Positions 51,547 through 61,289 of a DNA stretch of 64,000 bases are shown piece by piece. The notes under the pieces were generated by a model, which made no database searches, was not told the origin of the DNA, and was given only the letters and a program-made list of their open reading frames with translations. A program made the position numbers and the translations under genes. Positions within the stretch are counted from its first letter, which is position 1; each line of letters opens with the position of its first letter. The DNA comes from Hephaestia caeni (GTDB taxonomy: Bacteria > Pseudomonadota > Alphaproteobacteria > Sphingomonadales > Sphingomonadaceae): the NCBI RefSeq assembly GCF_003550065.1, contig NZ_QXDC01000003.1:434001-498000 (forward strand). The letters are read 5' to 3'.

Positions 51547-51612
51547 CCGTTCGCCCTGAGCTTGTCGAAGGGCGGGTGGCGACAATCGTGCAGCGACAAG
51601 CTCGGCACGAAC
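51547..51612. repeat. Imperfect inverted repeat, CTTCGACAAGCTCAGG type
   Basis: CCGTTCGCCCTGAGCTTGTC... at 51547-51570 faces a weaker copy at about 51591-51612 (CAGCGACAAGCTCGGCACGA...). It is related to the repeat at 29797. It lies in the 103-base gap between the heparinase-like gene and purH. Confidence 0.5.
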
Positions 51613-51640
51613 CGGGGACGTGTGGCGTTTCCCTTAACCC

Positions 51641-53377
51641 TCAGGCCGCGCGCTTCAAGGCCCAGCTCACATTGGCGCCCCCCGGCGCCGCCTCGCCCGA
51701 GACGACGAGCTGCTGCGTGGCGACCGGCCGGCCGTCGCCGTCGATCCACACGCTCGATTCGATGCCGAGCGCACCGCCCTTGCAGCGGAACTGCCATGCC
51801 GTGCCGCCGGGCAGGCGCAGCAGCGCGGCAAGGCCGTCGGCGGTCTGCGTGACCTGCACCGTCGCGCCGAGGTGGAAGCGGATCGCGAACGGTGTCTGCG
51901 GCCGCTTGGGCGCGCGGCGGCCGGCGGGCAGCAGCATGTCTTCGCCGCGCAGCTCGCGCCCGTCGCCGGTCAGCACCAACTGGCGACGGTGGACGAAGCC
52001 GTGGCGCTTGGCATAGCCGTCGTGGCTCGCCTCGATCCGGCTCGCCTGCTCGCTTTCCTGCCGCGTCAGCTCGACCTCGGCGACGCCCTTGCCCAGCGTG
52101 CCGTCCGCCAGCACAGCGGTCGAGTTGGAATCGGCCAGCACCAACGTCGAATGTGCGGCGGTAGTGCGCAGTCCCTCGGCGAGATCGGGCGGCAAATGCG
52201 CGACCGCGGCACGCGCGCCGCCGCAATTGACGATCAGCCGGTGCGGCCCGTCGGACATCTCGAACGCGAGCGTCGAGGCGCAGCCCCCATCGATGACACG
52301 CGCAACCGGGGGCGGGGCGGCGTCGACGATCACCACCGCCTTCGCTGCCGCGAGCCGTTGATAGCCCCATTCACGCGCCTGCCGCATCGGGCGCGTGCGA
52401 ATCCCCGTGCCGTCGACCAGACGATCGAGTTCGTCCGCGGTCAGCGGTCCGCCGCCCTGCCAGCTCGACAGCGCGTGATCGCCGTGGGTGATGCCGAGCA
52501 AGGCGGGCACCATCCGCGCGAGCGCGGCGTCGATCGACGCGGGCACGACCATCCGCCGCGCGTCATACGTGCGCGCCAGCATCGTGAGGATGCGGATCAG
52601 CGCGACCTGATCGCGCGGCGAGCGCGAGACGATCCCGCCGTCGTCGAACACCGAGAGCGCGAGCGCCTTGGCGATTCCCGCCTCGCCCACCGCGCGCCGC
52701 GCGTCGCCACCCGGAATCAGCAGCCCCGCGGTGAGCACGCCCGCCCAGGTCGCGACCCGACGAACCCCGATCGGCTGCTTGTCGGCGACGCGATCGATGT
52801 GGCGGGCGCCGCGGGCGAGCGTGTTGAGCACGCGCGAGCGATAGATGAGATCGGTGCTCGACAGGATCAGCGGTGCGTGCGCCGCCCAGAATTGCAGCCG
52901 CCGTCCACACAGATCGGGGCGCCAGGCGGGATCGGCGATGGTGTCGGCGTGCGCGTGGAGCCAGCGACGCATGAGGTTTTCGGCGATCGGCGCGGCCTGC
53001 GCGCGCGGCGCGACCGACGACAGATCGCGCAGCCACGCGAACCGGTGGACATAATCGAGGAAATCGGCCGACACGTCGGGCCGGGCGATGTCGAACGTAT
53101 CGATCGCGCGTTCCTCGCCGCGAAAGCGCAACTTGCCCTCGAGCAACGCATTGCCGCGCGCGACATCGCCGAAAAAGGGATCCTCGGGCACCGCGATCAG
53201 CTTGAGCGGGTAGCGCCCGCGCAGGCGCAGCGTGTGGATCGGGGTGCGCCAGGTGAGGCGATGGAAGCGATCCTGCAACCGCTCGGCGAGCGACAAGCCC
53301 TTCTCGCCCCCCAGCCTGATCAGCCGCTTGCCTTCCTCGATACCGTCGGCGGCGGGATCGTCCTCGTGCCCGCTCAC
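51641..53377 (-). CDS. Heparinase II/III family protein
   Basis: 578 aa protein. The N-terminal half is helical, an alpha/alpha-toroid ([36 protein letters not shown], then [19 protein letters not shown]). The C-terminal half is a beta-sandwich with [27 protein letters not shown] and [14 protein letters not shown] (H and Y/H typical of the heparinase II/III lyase site). It has no signal peptide, so a cytoplasmic place is likely, unlike secreted lyases. The order rsmB-rpe-this gene-purH is common in alphaproteobacteria, yet its substrate is not known. Its ATG overlaps the rpe stop by four bases (minus strand). Confidence 0.9.
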   Translation of the reverse strand: MSGHEDDPAADGIEEGKRLIRLGGEKGLSLAERLQDRFHRLTWRTPIHTLRLRGRYPLKLIAVPEDPFFGDVARGNALLEGKLRFRGEERAIDTFDIARPDVSADFLDYVHRFAWLRDLSSVAPRAQAAPIAENLMRRWLHAHADTIADPAWRPDLCGRRLQFWAAHAPLILSSTDLIYRSRVLNTLARGARHIDRVADKQPIGVRRVATWAGVLTAGLLIPGGDARRAVGEAGIAKALALSVFDDGGIVSRSPRDQVALIRILTMLARTYDARRMVVPASIDAALARMVPALLGITHGDHALSSWQGGGPLTADELDRLVDGTGIRTRPMRQAREWGYQRLAAAKAVVIVDAAPPPVARVIDGGCASTLAFEMSDGPHRLIVNCGGARAAVAHLPPDLAEGLRTTAAHSTLVLADSNSTAVLADGTLGKGVAEVELTRQESEQASRIEASHDGYAKRHGFVHRRQLVLTGDGRELRGEDMLLPAGRRAPKRPQTPFAIRFHLGATVQVTQTADGLAALLRLPGGTAWQFRCKGGALGIESSVWIDGDGRPVATQQLVVSGEAAPGGANVSWALKRAA

Positions 53378-54033
53378 CCGCCTCTCAAGGCCCGGATATT
53401 GTCGGCATAAGCGGCCGGGCCACCCTTAAAGGTAGCGGTGCCGGCAACGAGCACGTTCGCGCCTGCCGCGATCGCGCGTGGCGCGGTTTCACGATCGATG
53501 CCGCCGTCGACCTCGAGATCGATCGGCTTGCCGGTCTTGTCGATCATCTTGCGGATCGCCTCGATCTTGCGGAGCTGGCTCTCGATGAAGCGCTGCCCGC
53601 CGAAACCGGGATTGACGCTCATCACCAGCACCAGATCGACCTCCTCGATCAGATAATCGAGCATCTTGGCGGGCGTCGCGGGATTGAGCACGACGCCGGC
53701 GCGCTTGCCGAGCCGCTTGATCTCCTGGATCGTGCGGTGGGTATGCGGCCCCGCCTCGGGGTGGACGGTGATCGTATCCGCGCCCGCCTCGGCAAAGGCA
53801 TCGAGATACGGATCGACCGGCGAGATCATCAGATGGACGTCGAAGGGCTTGCTGGTGTGCGGGCGGAGCGCCTTCACCACCGCCGGGCCGATCGTGATGT
53901 TGGGAACGAAATGCCCGTCCATCACGTCGACATGGATCCAGTCCGCGCCCGCCGCGTCGATCGCGCGTATTTCCTCACCGAGTTTCGCGAAGTCGGCGGA
54001 GAGGATCGATGGAGCAATACGGATGTCGGCCAT
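53374..54033 (-). CDS. rpe: Rpe, ribulose-phosphate 3-epimerase
   Basis: 219 aa TIM-barrel enzyme that interconverts ribulose 5-phosphate and xylulose 5-phosphate. Motifs present are [17 protein letters not shown] (substrate and metal start), [19 protein letters not shown] (metal His and Asp), [22 protein letters not shown] and [15 protein letters not shown]. All catalytic residues are intact. The ATG at 54033 (MADIRIAPS) fits the family; an ATG twelve codons upstream is less likely. It precedes the heparinase-like gene with a four-base overlap and follows rsmB after 45 bases. Confidence 0.96.
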   Translation of the reverse strand: MADIRIAPSILSADFAKLGEEIRAIDAAGADWIHVDVMDGHFVPNITIGPAVVKALRPHTSKPFDVHLMISPVDPYLDAFAEAGADTITVHPEAGPHTHRTIQEIKRLGKRAGVVLNPATPAKMLDYLIEEVDLVLVMSVNPGFGGQRFIESQLRKIEAIRKMIDKTGKPIDLEVDGGIDRETAPRAIAAGANVLVAGTATFKGGPAAYADNIRALRGG

Positions 54034-54078
54034 GAGATCGCCATGTAGCATGGCGCGGTCGCCCCGCAAGCCGCCCCG

Positions 54079-55356
54079 TCAGCCGACCCGCATCATCCGT
54101 GCGATGAAGAAGCCGTCGCAGCCGCCCTCGTCGGCCAATATCCCCGGCAAGGTGCGCAGCCAGCCGCGTGGATGCGGCGCGAGCCCTTCGGGAAGCTCAT
54201 CGGGCAGCACGGGATCAATCGCGAAATCGGGATGCCCCCCCAGAAATCTCTCTATCTGCGCCTCGCCCTCGGCGGGCTCGAGCGAGCAGGTCGCGTAGAC
54301 GAGCAGCCCGCCGGGGCGCACCATCGCCGCGGCGTGATCGACAAGGCGGGCCTGGAGTGTCGCCATGTCCTCGACCAGCCCCGGGCGGACGCGGTGGAGC
54401 ACATCGGGATGGCGGCGGAAGATGCCGGTCGCGCTGCACGGCGCGTCGAGCAGGACGGCATCGGCGGGCGCCGCGGGCGTCCAGGCGAGCGCATCTGCGG
54501 CAACCACCTCGGCTGCGAGGTGCGTGCGGGCGAGATTGTCGCGAAGTCGCGCGAGACGACTTTCCGAAACGTCGATCGCCGTCGTCGACCAGCCGGCGGC
54601 GGCGAGCTGCATCGTCTTGCCGCCGGGCGCGGCGCACAGATCGATCGCGCGGCCGGTGCCGCGGCCGATCAGCCGCGCGGGGAGCGACGCGGCGATGTCC
54701 TGCACCCACCAGCGCCCCTCGTCGAAACCGGGCAGGCTGGTGACGGGACCGGCATCGGTGAGCCGCAGATGGCCGGGGAGCAGGCTGGCGCCGCCGGATT
54801 CCGCGAGCAACGCATCCGCTTCGTCCCGGAAGGTGAGGTCGAGTGGCGGCGGGGCGGCGATCGCGCGGGCGGCGCCCGCCACCGCTGGCGCCCCCCAGGC
54901 AGCGCGCCAGCGCGACGCGACCGCGTCGGGAAGCACCGGCACGTCGGTCAGCCGCGCCTCGCCCCGCATCAGCGTGCCGAAAACGCCGTGGACGAGCTTG
55001 CGCGGGCCACCGTCGACCAGCGGCAGCACGGTCGCGATCGCGGCGTGCGGCGGGGTGCCGAGCGACAGCGCCTGTACAAGCGCAATGCGTAGCGCGGTGC
55101 GTGCCTTGGCGTCGTCCGGAAGCGGTTGCCGGGTCGCCGAATCGATGAGCGAGTCAAGGTCGGGAAGGCGCCGCAGCACCTCGGCGGCGATGGCGTGTGC
55201 GAGCGCGCGGTCGTCCGCCCGGTCGAGCCCGCGCGTGGCCGGGCCCAGCGCCGACTCGAGCGCTTCTCCGCGCCTCAGCACGCCATCGAGGACGCGCAGC
55301 GCGGCGCGGCGGGCGGGGACGCCGGGCGCGTCGGTGGAGCGACGAGGCCCGGTCAT
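54079..55356 (-). CDS. rsmB: RsmB, 16S rRNA m5C967 methyltransferase
   Basis: 425 aa RNA methyltransferase. The N-terminal NusB-like RNA-binding domain (ARRAALRVLDGVLRRGEALESAL, then LVHGVFGTLMR) is followed by the Fmu/NOL1 catalytic domain. The SAM-binding motifs are DLCAAPGGKTMQLAA and AIDVSESRLARL. The two catalytic Cys are in LLDAPCSATGIFRRHPDV and VYATCSLEPAEGE. It methylates C967 of 16S rRNA. The start at 55356 (MTGPRRSTDAPGVP) is chosen; a longer frame to 55545 has unrelated sequence. It is divergent from the SDHAF4-like gene. Confidence 0.93.
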   Translation of the reverse strand: MTGPRRSTDAPGVPARRAALRVLDGVLRRGEALESALGPATRGLDRADDRALAHAIAAEVLRRLPDLDSLIDSATRQPLPDDAKARTALRIALVQALSLGTPPHAAIATVLPLVDGGPRKLVHGVFGTLMRGEARLTDVPVLPDAVASRWRAAWGAPAVAGAARAIAAPPPLDLTFRDEADALLAESGGASLLPGHLRLTDAGPVTSLPGFDEGRWWVQDIAASLPARLIGRGTGRAIDLCAAPGGKTMQLAAAGWSTTAIDVSESRLARLRDNLARTHLAAEVVAADALAWTPAAPADAVLLDAPCSATGIFRRHPDVLHRVRPGLVEDMATLQARLVDHAAAMVRPGGLLVYATCSLEPAEGEAQIERFLGGHPDFAIDPVLPDELPEGLAPHPRGWLRTLPGILADEGGCDGFFIARMMRVG

Positions 55357-55600
55357 ACGCGCGAAACGCGGCGCGCGAAGTTGACCAGGTTGACTGTCAC
55401 ACACGAGTAGGGAGCCGACCCCGCGGCGCGGGGATGGTGGGAACGAGCGCAAGGTGGAAGATCGGTCATCATGCTCCCTTGCCACAAATCGGGGGCTGTA
55501 GGACAGGCCGCGAGGACGCACAGGCGCTTGGCAAGCCCGCTTCACGGCACCAAAATAGCTGCCCGCGTGTTGAAGACCGATCGCAATGAGGAACCCGCCA

Positions 55601-55762
55601 ATGGGCCAGCGCCCGCCGCATGTAAAACCGCCCGCCTATCTTTCGAAGAGCCCGCCGGTGCCCGAGCCTGATCAGACCCAGGCGCCCGCGCACGATCCGC
55701 TCGGCAAGAATCCGGTGCGGTACGGCGATTGGGAACTCAAGGGAATCGCCGTCGATTTCTGA
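55601..55762 (+). CDS. SDHAF4-like (DUF1674) small protein
   Basis: 53 aa protein ending in the DUF1674 signature DPLGKNPVRYGDWELKGIAVDF (conserved RYGDWE-KG---DF). Eukaryotic SDHAF4 and bacterial relatives assist succinate dehydrogenase assembly by binding the flavoprotein subunit. The N-terminal half is Pro-rich and disordered. I favour the ATG at 55601 because TGAGGA lies eight bases upstream; an ATG at 55586 would add five residues. The gene is too short for many annotation pipelines. Succinate dehydrogenase genes are not in the window. The AsmA gene follows after 22 bases. Confidence 0.85.
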   Translation: MGQRPPHVKPPAYLSKSPPVPEPDQTQAPAHDPLGKNPVRYGDWELKGIAVDF

Positions 55763-55784
55763 CGCCACGGCCCTGCGCGATCGG

Positions 55785-57626
55785 TTGACCGGCTGGGCGG
55801 CGGATCGCCGCCTCCGCCGGGGCGCAGCTATTCTCGGCGGACTGGCAATCGGCCTCGTCATCCTGATCGGCGCCTTCCCTTGGGGCACGCTCAAAGGCGT
55901 GGTCGAGAACCGGCTCGGCGCGCGTTACGGCGCCGGGGTGACGATCGGATCGATCCACCGCACCCGATTCTTCTCGTTCACGCCCACCGTCGAAATTCGC
56001 GATGTGCGCATTCCGCAACCCGCATGGGCCGGAAGCGGCGCGTTCGCGCAGGTGAGCGTCGCCCGGGTGCGGTTCAGCGCGTTCGGTGCGCTGACGGGGC
56101 GCGTCTCGCCGAGCGCGATCGAGATCGACGGACTGCGACTGGCGCTGGTGCGCGACAAGCAGGGCCGCAAGAACTGGAGCGACGGCGACGACCGCGGCGG
56201 CAGCCTCGCGCTCGATCGCCTGCGGCTCGCCGACAGCCGGTTGCGCTACGACGATGCGGTGCAGGATCGCCATCTCGACGCGGCGATCGCCGCCGACGCG
56301 CAGAGCCTGCGCCTGACGGGCAAGGGATCGATCCGGGGCGCGCCCATCACCGTCACCGCGCGCGGCCCCGCCGTCTCCTCAGCCGGACGCTGGCCGTTCG
56401 CGGCGGCGATCGACGGCACGGCTTTGACGATGACCGCCAAGGGCACGATGGCGCGCGCGCTCGACACCGGCCATATGGCCTTCACCATGACGGCGCGCGC
56501 CGACGACCTCAAACGGGTCGACGCGGTGATCGAGGCGGGGTTGTTCGGCACGCAGCCGATCAACCTCGCCGCGCATGTCGAGCGTGCCGGCGCAAGGTGG
56601 ATCGTCACCGCCCTCAAGGGCACGATCGGCGGGTCCGATCTCACCGGCCATGTCACCGTCGACAAGCGACGCGGCCGCACCATGCTCGACGGCGAAGTGG
56701 CGTTCGGGACGCTCGATTTCGAGGATCTCGCGTCCGACGCCGGCAATGCGGCGGCGCTTGCGCTCGAGCAGTCGGAAGGGCTTCGGCTCGTCCCCGACAC
56801 CCGCATCAACCTCGCGCATGTCGGGCCCACCGATGGACGAATCGCGTTTGCCGCCAGACGCATGGTCAGCCGTCGACGGCCGTCGTCGCTGGCCTGGACG
56901 CGCGAGCAACTAACGCTCGATCACGGCGTGCTCACCGCCGATCCGTTCACACTGGGGCTCAAGCGCGGTACGATCGAGGGGCGCATCGCGGTCGATCAGG
57001 CCGATGGCGGGGCGGTGCCGACGGTGACGGTCGCGCTCGATCTCAAGGGCAGCACGCTGGCGGCGATCGCGGGTGGCGGCGGCGCGGTCGACGGGCGGCT
57101 CAACGGCAAGGTCCGACTGGTCGGCAAGGGCGGCACCTTCCGCGAGGCCGTCGGGCGCGCGGACGGCAACATCGGGCTGATCGCGACCCAGGGGGTGCTT
57201 CCCGCCCGGATCGCCTCGCTGCTCGGCTTCGACGTCGGGCGCGGGCTCACCACCGACGCGGACGAACGCGCCGCGCTGCGCTGCGCGGTGATCCGCCTCG
57301 ATATGAAGCAGGGCATGGGCACGCTCGCCCCGATGGTGATCGACACCGCCCGCGCGCAATCACGCGGCAGCGGCACGGTGGCCTTCCCGTCCGAAGCACT
57401 CGCGATCCGGATCACCGGAGCGCCCAAGGAAAAGAGCGTGCTGCGGCTGCCCGGCGCGATCATCGCATCGGGCACGATCCGCGATCCGCAGATCGAAACG
57501 CAAAAGGGCACCAAATCCCTGGGCAATGTCCTGAAGGCAATCGGTCGGTCGATCACCGGCGACCAACCGCCGCGCGCCACCGACGCCGATTGCGACGCGC
57601 TCGCCGCGCAGGCGCTCAATTTCTAG
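55785..57626 (+). CDS. AsmA family envelope protein
   Basis: 613 aa protein with one N-terminal membrane helix (RGAAILGGLAIGLVILIGAFPWG) and a long beta-rich periplasmic region. The AsmA signature starts after it: LKGVVENRLGARYGAGVTIGSI. The end LRLPGAIIASGTIRDPQIETQKGTK is a typical AsmA-C-like tail. AsmA-type proteins are bridge-like lipid-transport proteins between inner and outer membrane. The first usable start is a TTG at 55785; no ATG lies before the helix, so it is assigned with some doubt about the exact start. The 3' end overlaps the convergent merR stop by four bases. Confidence 0.87.
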   Translation: MTGWAADRRLRRGAAILGGLAIGLVILIGAFPWGTLKGVVENRLGARYGAGVTIGSIHRTRFFSFTPTVEIRDVRIPQPAWAGSGAFAQVSVARVRFSAFGALTGRVSPSAIEIDGLRLALVRDKQGRKNWSDGDDRGGSLALDRLRLADSRLRYDDAVQDRHLDAAIAADAQSLRLTGKGSIRGAPITVTARGPAVSSAGRWPFAAAIDGTALTMTAKGTMARALDTGHMAFTMTARADDLKRVDAVIEAGLFGTQPINLAAHVERAGARWIVTALKGTIGGSDLTGHVTVDKRRGRTMLDGEVAFGTLDFEDLASDAGNAAALALEQSEGLRLVPDTRINLAHVGPTDGRIAFAARRMVSRRRPSSLAWTREQLTLDHGVLTADPFTLGLKRGTIEGRIAVDQADGGAVPTVTVALDLKGSTLAAIAGGGGAVDGRLNGKVRLVGKGGTFREAVGRADGNIGLIATQGVLPARIASLLGFDVGRGLTTDADERAALRCAVIRLDMKQGMGTLAPMVIDTARAQSRGSGTVAFPSEALAIRITGAPKEKSVLRLPGAIIASGTIRDPQIETQKGTKSLGNVLKAIGRSITGDQPPRATDADCDALAAQALNF

Positions 57627-57973
57627 ATCGCGTCGCGGCGGAGCGCTTCGGCGAGCGCGTCGCGGATCGTGCGCAGCCGGGCGGCCCCATCGGCACCGGG
57701 CGCGGGTGTAACGGGCGCCGCGCCCTTGGTCGCAAGCAATTGCTGGACGCCCTTGATCGTATAGCCTTCGCGGTTGAGCAACGCGTCGATCCGGCGCACC
57801 AGCGCGACATCGCCGGGGCGGTAATAGCGCCGCTTGCCCGCCCGCTGGAGCGGCCGCAACTGGGGAAAGCGCGTTTCCCAATAACGCAGGATGTGCTGTG
57901 GCAGCCCCGTCTCGCGCGACAACTCCCCGATCGTGCGGAAAGCGGTGTCGGCCTTGTCGGGAGCGCCCGCCAC
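57623..57973 (-). CDS. MerR family transcriptional regulator
   Basis: 116 aa winged-helix regulator. FRTIGELSRETGLPQHILRYWETRFPQLRP is the MerR DNA-binding helix-turn-helix and wing start, and AGKRRYYRPGDVALVRRIDALLNREGYTIKGVQQLLA completes it. The WETRFP form marks the subgroup found next to ihfA in many alphaproteobacteria. There is no metal-binding Cys set, so it is not a mercury sensor. It lies seven bases after ihfA, at the end of the rpmF-plsX-fabH-ihfA-merR run on the minus strand. Effector unknown. Confidence 0.88.
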   Translation of the reverse strand: MAGAPDKADTAFRTIGELSRETGLPQHILRYWETRFPQLRPLQRAGKRRYYRPGDVALVRRIDALLNREGYTIKGVQQLLATKGAAPVTPAPGADGAARLRTIRDALAEALRRDAI

Positions 57974-57980
57974 CCCGCGG

Positions 57981-58280
57981 CTATCCCGCCGCGACGATGC
58001 GGTCGCGCATCATCTGGCTAGCCCGGAAGGTGAGCACACGGCGCGGCGCGATCGGCACCTCGACGCCGGTCTTGGGATTGCGGCCGATCCGTTCGCCCTT
58101 GTCACGCAGCACGAAGGTGCCGAATCCCGAAATCTTGACGTTCTCGCCATCCGCGAGCGCGCTGCACATGCGGGCGAGAATGCTTTCAACCATCCGGGCC
58201 GAATCGGCGCGCGACAGCCCCACCTCGCGATGGATCGCATCGGCCAGATCGGCCCTCGTCATCGTTCCGGCTTCGCTCAT
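57981..58280 (-). CDS. ihfA: IhfA, integration host factor subunit alpha
   Basis: 99 aa DNA-bending protein of the HU/IHF family. It has [28 protein letters not shown] at the start, the GxFxxR-like [24 protein letters not shown] arm base, and [14 protein letters not shown], the DNA-intercalating Pro arm in the IHF-alpha form. It pairs with IhfB to bend DNA at promoters (including sigma-54 ones) and recombination sites. The start at 58280 ([12 protein letters not shown]) is used. The gene precedes merR and follows fabH after a 97-base gap on the same strand. Confidence 0.95.
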   Translation of the reverse strand: MSEAGTMTRADLADAIHREVGLSRADSARMVESILARMCSALADGENVKISGFGTFVLRDKGERIGRNPKTGVEVPIAPRRVLTFRASQMMRDRIVAAG

Positions 58281-58377
58281 GACATCCCTTCTCCCACCAC
58301 CCTCGTGATAAGAGTAACACACGCGGCAAGTTTCCTGAAAGAGGCATTGTTACCGGAACGTTGCGGCATGCCCCGCG

Positions 58378-59349
58378 TCAGAAACGGACGACCGCCGCGC
58401 CCCAGGTGAAGCCGCCGCCCATCGCCTCCAGCACGATCACGTCGCCGAGACCGATCCGGCCGTCGCGCACCGCGGTATCGAGCGCCAGCGGCACCGACGC
58501 CGCCGAGGTGTTGGCGTGCTTATCGACCGTCACCACGACCTTTTCGGGCGCCAGGCCCAGCTTGCGCGCGGTGGCATCGAGGATGCGGGCATTTGCCTGG
58601 TGCGGCACGACCCAATCGACCGCATCGGCGGCAATCCCCGCGGCGACGAGCGATTCCTCCATCACCGCGGCCAGATTGACCACCGCGTGCCGGAACACCT
58701 CGCGTCCCTTCATTCGGAGCTTGCCGACCGTTCCCGTCGTCGAGGGACCGCCATCGACATAGAGCAGATCGTTGTAGCGACCATCGGCGTGGAGGCGCGT
58801 CGTCAGGATGCCACGACCGGTGGCGTCATCGCTTTCCCGTGCCTCGAGCACGATCGCGCCCGCGCCGTCACCGAACAGCACGCAGGTGCCGCGATCTTCC
58901 CAATCGAGCAGCCGGCTGAAGGTCTCGGCGCCGATCACCAGCGCGCGGCGATGGACGCCGGCGCGCAGCATCGAATCGGCGACCTGGACCGCATAGAGGA
59001 AGCCCGAGCACACCGCCGCGACATCGAACGCCACGCAATCGTCGATGCCGAGCATCGCCTGCACCCGGGTCGCCGAGGATGGGAAGGTCTGATCCGGCGT
59101 CGCGGTGGCGAGCACGATCAGATCCATGTCCTGCGCCGCGATTCCGGCCGCCGCGAGCGCCGCTTCGGCCGCATCGGCGGCGAGCGTCGCTGTCGTTTCC
59201 TCCGGGCCCGCGATGTGGCGGAAGCGGATGCCGGTGCGCTCGACGATCCATTCGTCCGAGGTGTCGACGGTTTCGGCGAGTTCGGCGTTCGAGACGCGCC
59301 GCGCGGGCAGCGCCGAGCCGGTGCCGATGATGACCGAACGCACCGTCAT
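58378..59349 (-). CDS. fabH: FabH, beta-ketoacyl-ACP synthase III
   Basis: 323 aa thiolase-fold enzyme that condenses acetyl-CoA with malonyl-ACP to start fatty acid synthesis. The start [18 protein letters not shown] is standard. Catalytic Cys is in [15 protein letters not shown] (about residue 113), His in [14 protein letters not shown], and Asn in [14 protein letters not shown]; all are intact. It overlaps the plsX stop by four bases, so phospholipid and fatty acid genes are co-expressed, the usual alphaproteobacterial order. Confidence 0.96.
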   Translation of the reverse strand: MTVRSVIIGTGSALPARRVSNAELAETVDTSDEWIVERTGIRFRHIAGPEETTATLAADAAEAALAAAGIAAQDMDLIVLATATPDQTFPSSATRVQAMLGIDDCVAFDVAAVCSGFLYAVQVADSMLRAGVHRRALVIGAETFSRLLDWEDRGTCVLFGDGAGAIVLEARESDDATGRGILTTRLHADGRYNDLLYVDGGPSTTGTVGKLRMKGREVFRHAVVNLAAVMEESLVAAGIAADAVDWVVPHQANARILDATARKLGLAPEKVVVTVDKHANTSAASVPLALDTAVRDGRIGLGDVIVLEAMGGGFTWGAAVVRF

Positions 59350-60377
59350 GCCGCTTCGGCCCGGACGTTGCCGAGATCGTCGATGATCCGCCGGGTGAGA
59401 TCGTCGCGCACCATCTTGGCGGCGGCGCCGATCGCGGTCGCGACGCCCAGTTCAGTCGCGCCGCCGTGGCTCTTCACCACCAGCCCGTTGAGGCCGAGAA
59501 ACACCGCGCCGTTATGGTTGTTGGGATCGAGCCGGTTGCGCAGCAGATCGGTCGCGGGCTTCGAGATCAGGAAACCGATCTTCGAGCGCGTCGAACTGCG
59601 GAAGGCACGGCGCAGCAGATCGGCGACGAAGCGCGCGGTACCCTCTGCAGTCTTGAGCGCGATGTTGCCCGAAAAGCCATCGCACACGATCACGTCGACC
59701 TCGCCGCGCGACAGCCGGTCGCCCTCGATGAAGCCGGTGAAATCGAGCGGCAGGTGATGCGCATCGCGCAGCACTGCGGCGGCATCGCGGATCGTGTCGG
59801 TGCCCTTTTGATCCTCGGTGCCGATGTTGAGCAGCGCGGTGCGCGGGCGCGCGAGATCCATCGCGGTGCGGGCGTAGGCGGCGCCCATCACCGCGAACTG
59901 GACGAGATTGCGCGCATCGCATTCGGTGTTGGCGCCGAGATCGAGCACGACGACGTCGTTGTCGCCGAGCGTCGGCAGCAACGCGGCGAGCGCGGGGCGA
60001 TCGATCCCCGGCATCGTGCGCAGACTGAGCTTGGCCATCGCCATCAGCGCACCGGTGTTGCCCGATGAAACCGCAGCGCCCGCACGGCCCTGCTTCACCA
60101 TGTCGATGGCGATCCCCATCGAGGTGGTCTTGGCGCGGCGGATCGCCTGGCTCGGCCGTTCGCTCGACCCGATCATGTCGGGCGCGTGGACGATTTCCGA
60201 ATGCGCCGTCAGCTTGGGGTGATTCTGGAGGCCGGCCCGAATCCGCTCCTCGTCACCGACGAGAATGAATTTCATGCCCTCGAATCGGCGGCGTGCACGC
60301 GCGACGCCAGCAAGCATCACCGCCAGCCCCTCGTCGCCGCCCATCGCATCGACGGCAATCCGGGAGCTGGTCGACAC
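59346..60377 (-). CDS. plsX: PlsX, phosphate acyltransferase
   Basis: 343 aa enzyme that makes acyl-phosphate from acyl-ACP for phospholipid synthesis. [20 protein letters not shown] is the family start (DAMGGD). [21 protein letters not shown] and [19 protein letters not shown] are the conserved middle motifs, and [19 protein letters not shown] comes near the end. The ATG at 60377 fits the family. The gene follows rpmF after 35 bases on the same strand, a conserved linkage. Confidence 0.96.
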   Translation of the reverse strand: MSTSSRIAVDAMGGDEGLAVMLAGVARARRRFEGMKFILVGDEERIRAGLQNHPKLTAHSEIVHAPDMIGSSERPSQAIRRAKTTSMGIAIDMVKQGRAGAAVSSGNTGALMAMAKLSLRTMPGIDRPALAALLPTLGDNDVVVLDLGANTECDARNLVQFAVMGAAYARTAMDLARPRTALLNIGTEDQKGTDTIRDAAAVLRDAHHLPLDFTGFIEGDRLSRGEVDVIVCDGFSGNIALKTAEGTARFVADLLRRAFRSSTRSKIGFLISKPATDLLRNRLDPNNHNGAVFLGLNGLVVKSHGGATELGVATAIGAAAKMVRDDLTRRIIDDLGNVRAEAA

Positions 60378-60412
60378 GCGCGCTGGTCTCCTGTCTGGCG
60401 TGGTAGGTCGGC

Positions 60413-60592
60413 TTAGCCTTCGACCGAGACGATCTCGCGGCCGTTATAATGGCCGCAAGCCGGGCACAGATTGTGCGGGCGCTTGAGTTCGCCGCAATTC
60501 GGGCATTCCTGGAACGCGTGCGGCGTCAGCGAATCGTGCGCACGACGCATACCGCGCTTCGAAGGAGAGGTCTTTCTCTTAGGGACGGCCAT
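60413..60592 (-). CDS. rpmF: RpmF, ribosomal protein bL32
   Basis: 59 aa large-subunit ribosomal protein. The N-terminus [20 protein letters not shown] is the bL32 start. A zinc ribbon with all four ligands follows: CPNC in [11 protein letters not shown] and CPAC in [13 protein letters not shown]. It is the first gene of the rpmF-plsX-fabH-ihfA-merR group. The promoter should lie in the 201-base gap shared with the divergent MAPEG gene. It is missed by length cutoffs but is certain by sequence. Confidence 0.97.
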   Translation of the reverse strand: MAVPKRKTSPSKRGMRRAHDSLTPHAFQECPNCGELKRPHNLCPACGHYNGREIVSVEG

Positions 60593-60793
60593 TTCGGCAC
60601 CTTATTCGTGTAAATGCTATCGGGGCGCGATAAGCCCGAACGCGGCATGAAGCAACCGATGGCCCCGAAAGGCCGCGGAAGGCACCACGGCCAGACGCAT
60701 CGCGAAGCGTGGCGCTATAGCGATTTTGAACGGCGTTGCAAGCGGCGCGGCGGCGTGCGATCGCTTGCCGCGTAACGGAGACGGGAGCGCGAC

Positions 60794-61234
60794 ATGGCTT
60801 TGATCACCCTACCGGTGACGCTGGTGACCGCGGGCGGCGCGGCGCTGATCAACGCCTGGCTCGCCCTGCGCGTTGGGCTGGTGCGCCGTGCCGCCGCGGT
60901 CAGCATCGGCGACGGCGGCAATCTGGCGCTGGCGACGCGGATGCGCGCCCAGGCGAATTTCGTCGAAAATGCGCCGTTCATCGTCATCCTGATCGGGCTG
61001 ATCGAATTCGCGCAGGGATCGTCGATCTGGCTGTGGATCGTCTCGGCAATCTTCCTGATCGTGCGCGTCGCGCATGCGCTGGGGATGGAAGGGCTGCGCC
61101 ACGGCCGGCTGGCGGGCGCGGTGGTGACGATGCTGTTGCTGGTGGTGCTCGGCATCTATGCGGTGTCGCTGCCCTTCCGCGAACCGCCGCGCACGCAGAT
61201 CGAACTACCGATCGAATCGCCGGCACGAGGGTAG
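60794..61234 (+). CDS. MAPEG family membrane protein
   Basis: 146 aa integral membrane protein with four hydrophobic helices, of the MAPEG family (eicosanoid and glutathione metabolism relatives). The conserved stretch LATRMRAQANFVENAPFIVILIGLIE contains the RAQANFVENAP core with Arg, Asn and Glu that bind glutathione in characterised members. A second feature is RVAHALGMEGLRHGRLAG. In bacteria the role is probably glutathione-dependent detoxification, not proven here. It is divergent from rpmF. Its ATG (MALITLPV) follows GGAGACGGGAG upstream. Confidence 0.9.
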   Translation: MALITLPVTLVTAGGAALINAWLALRVGLVRRAAAVSIGDGGNLALATRMRAQANFVENAPFIVILIGLIEFAQGSSIWLWIVSAIFLIVRVAHALGMEGLRHGRLAGAVVTMLLLVVLGIYAVSLPFREPPRTQIELPIESPARG

Positions 61235-61289
61235 CCCGGCACCCCCTGAGACAGAGAAGCAGCGGCCCCGTCATGCGCGCAATTACCCT

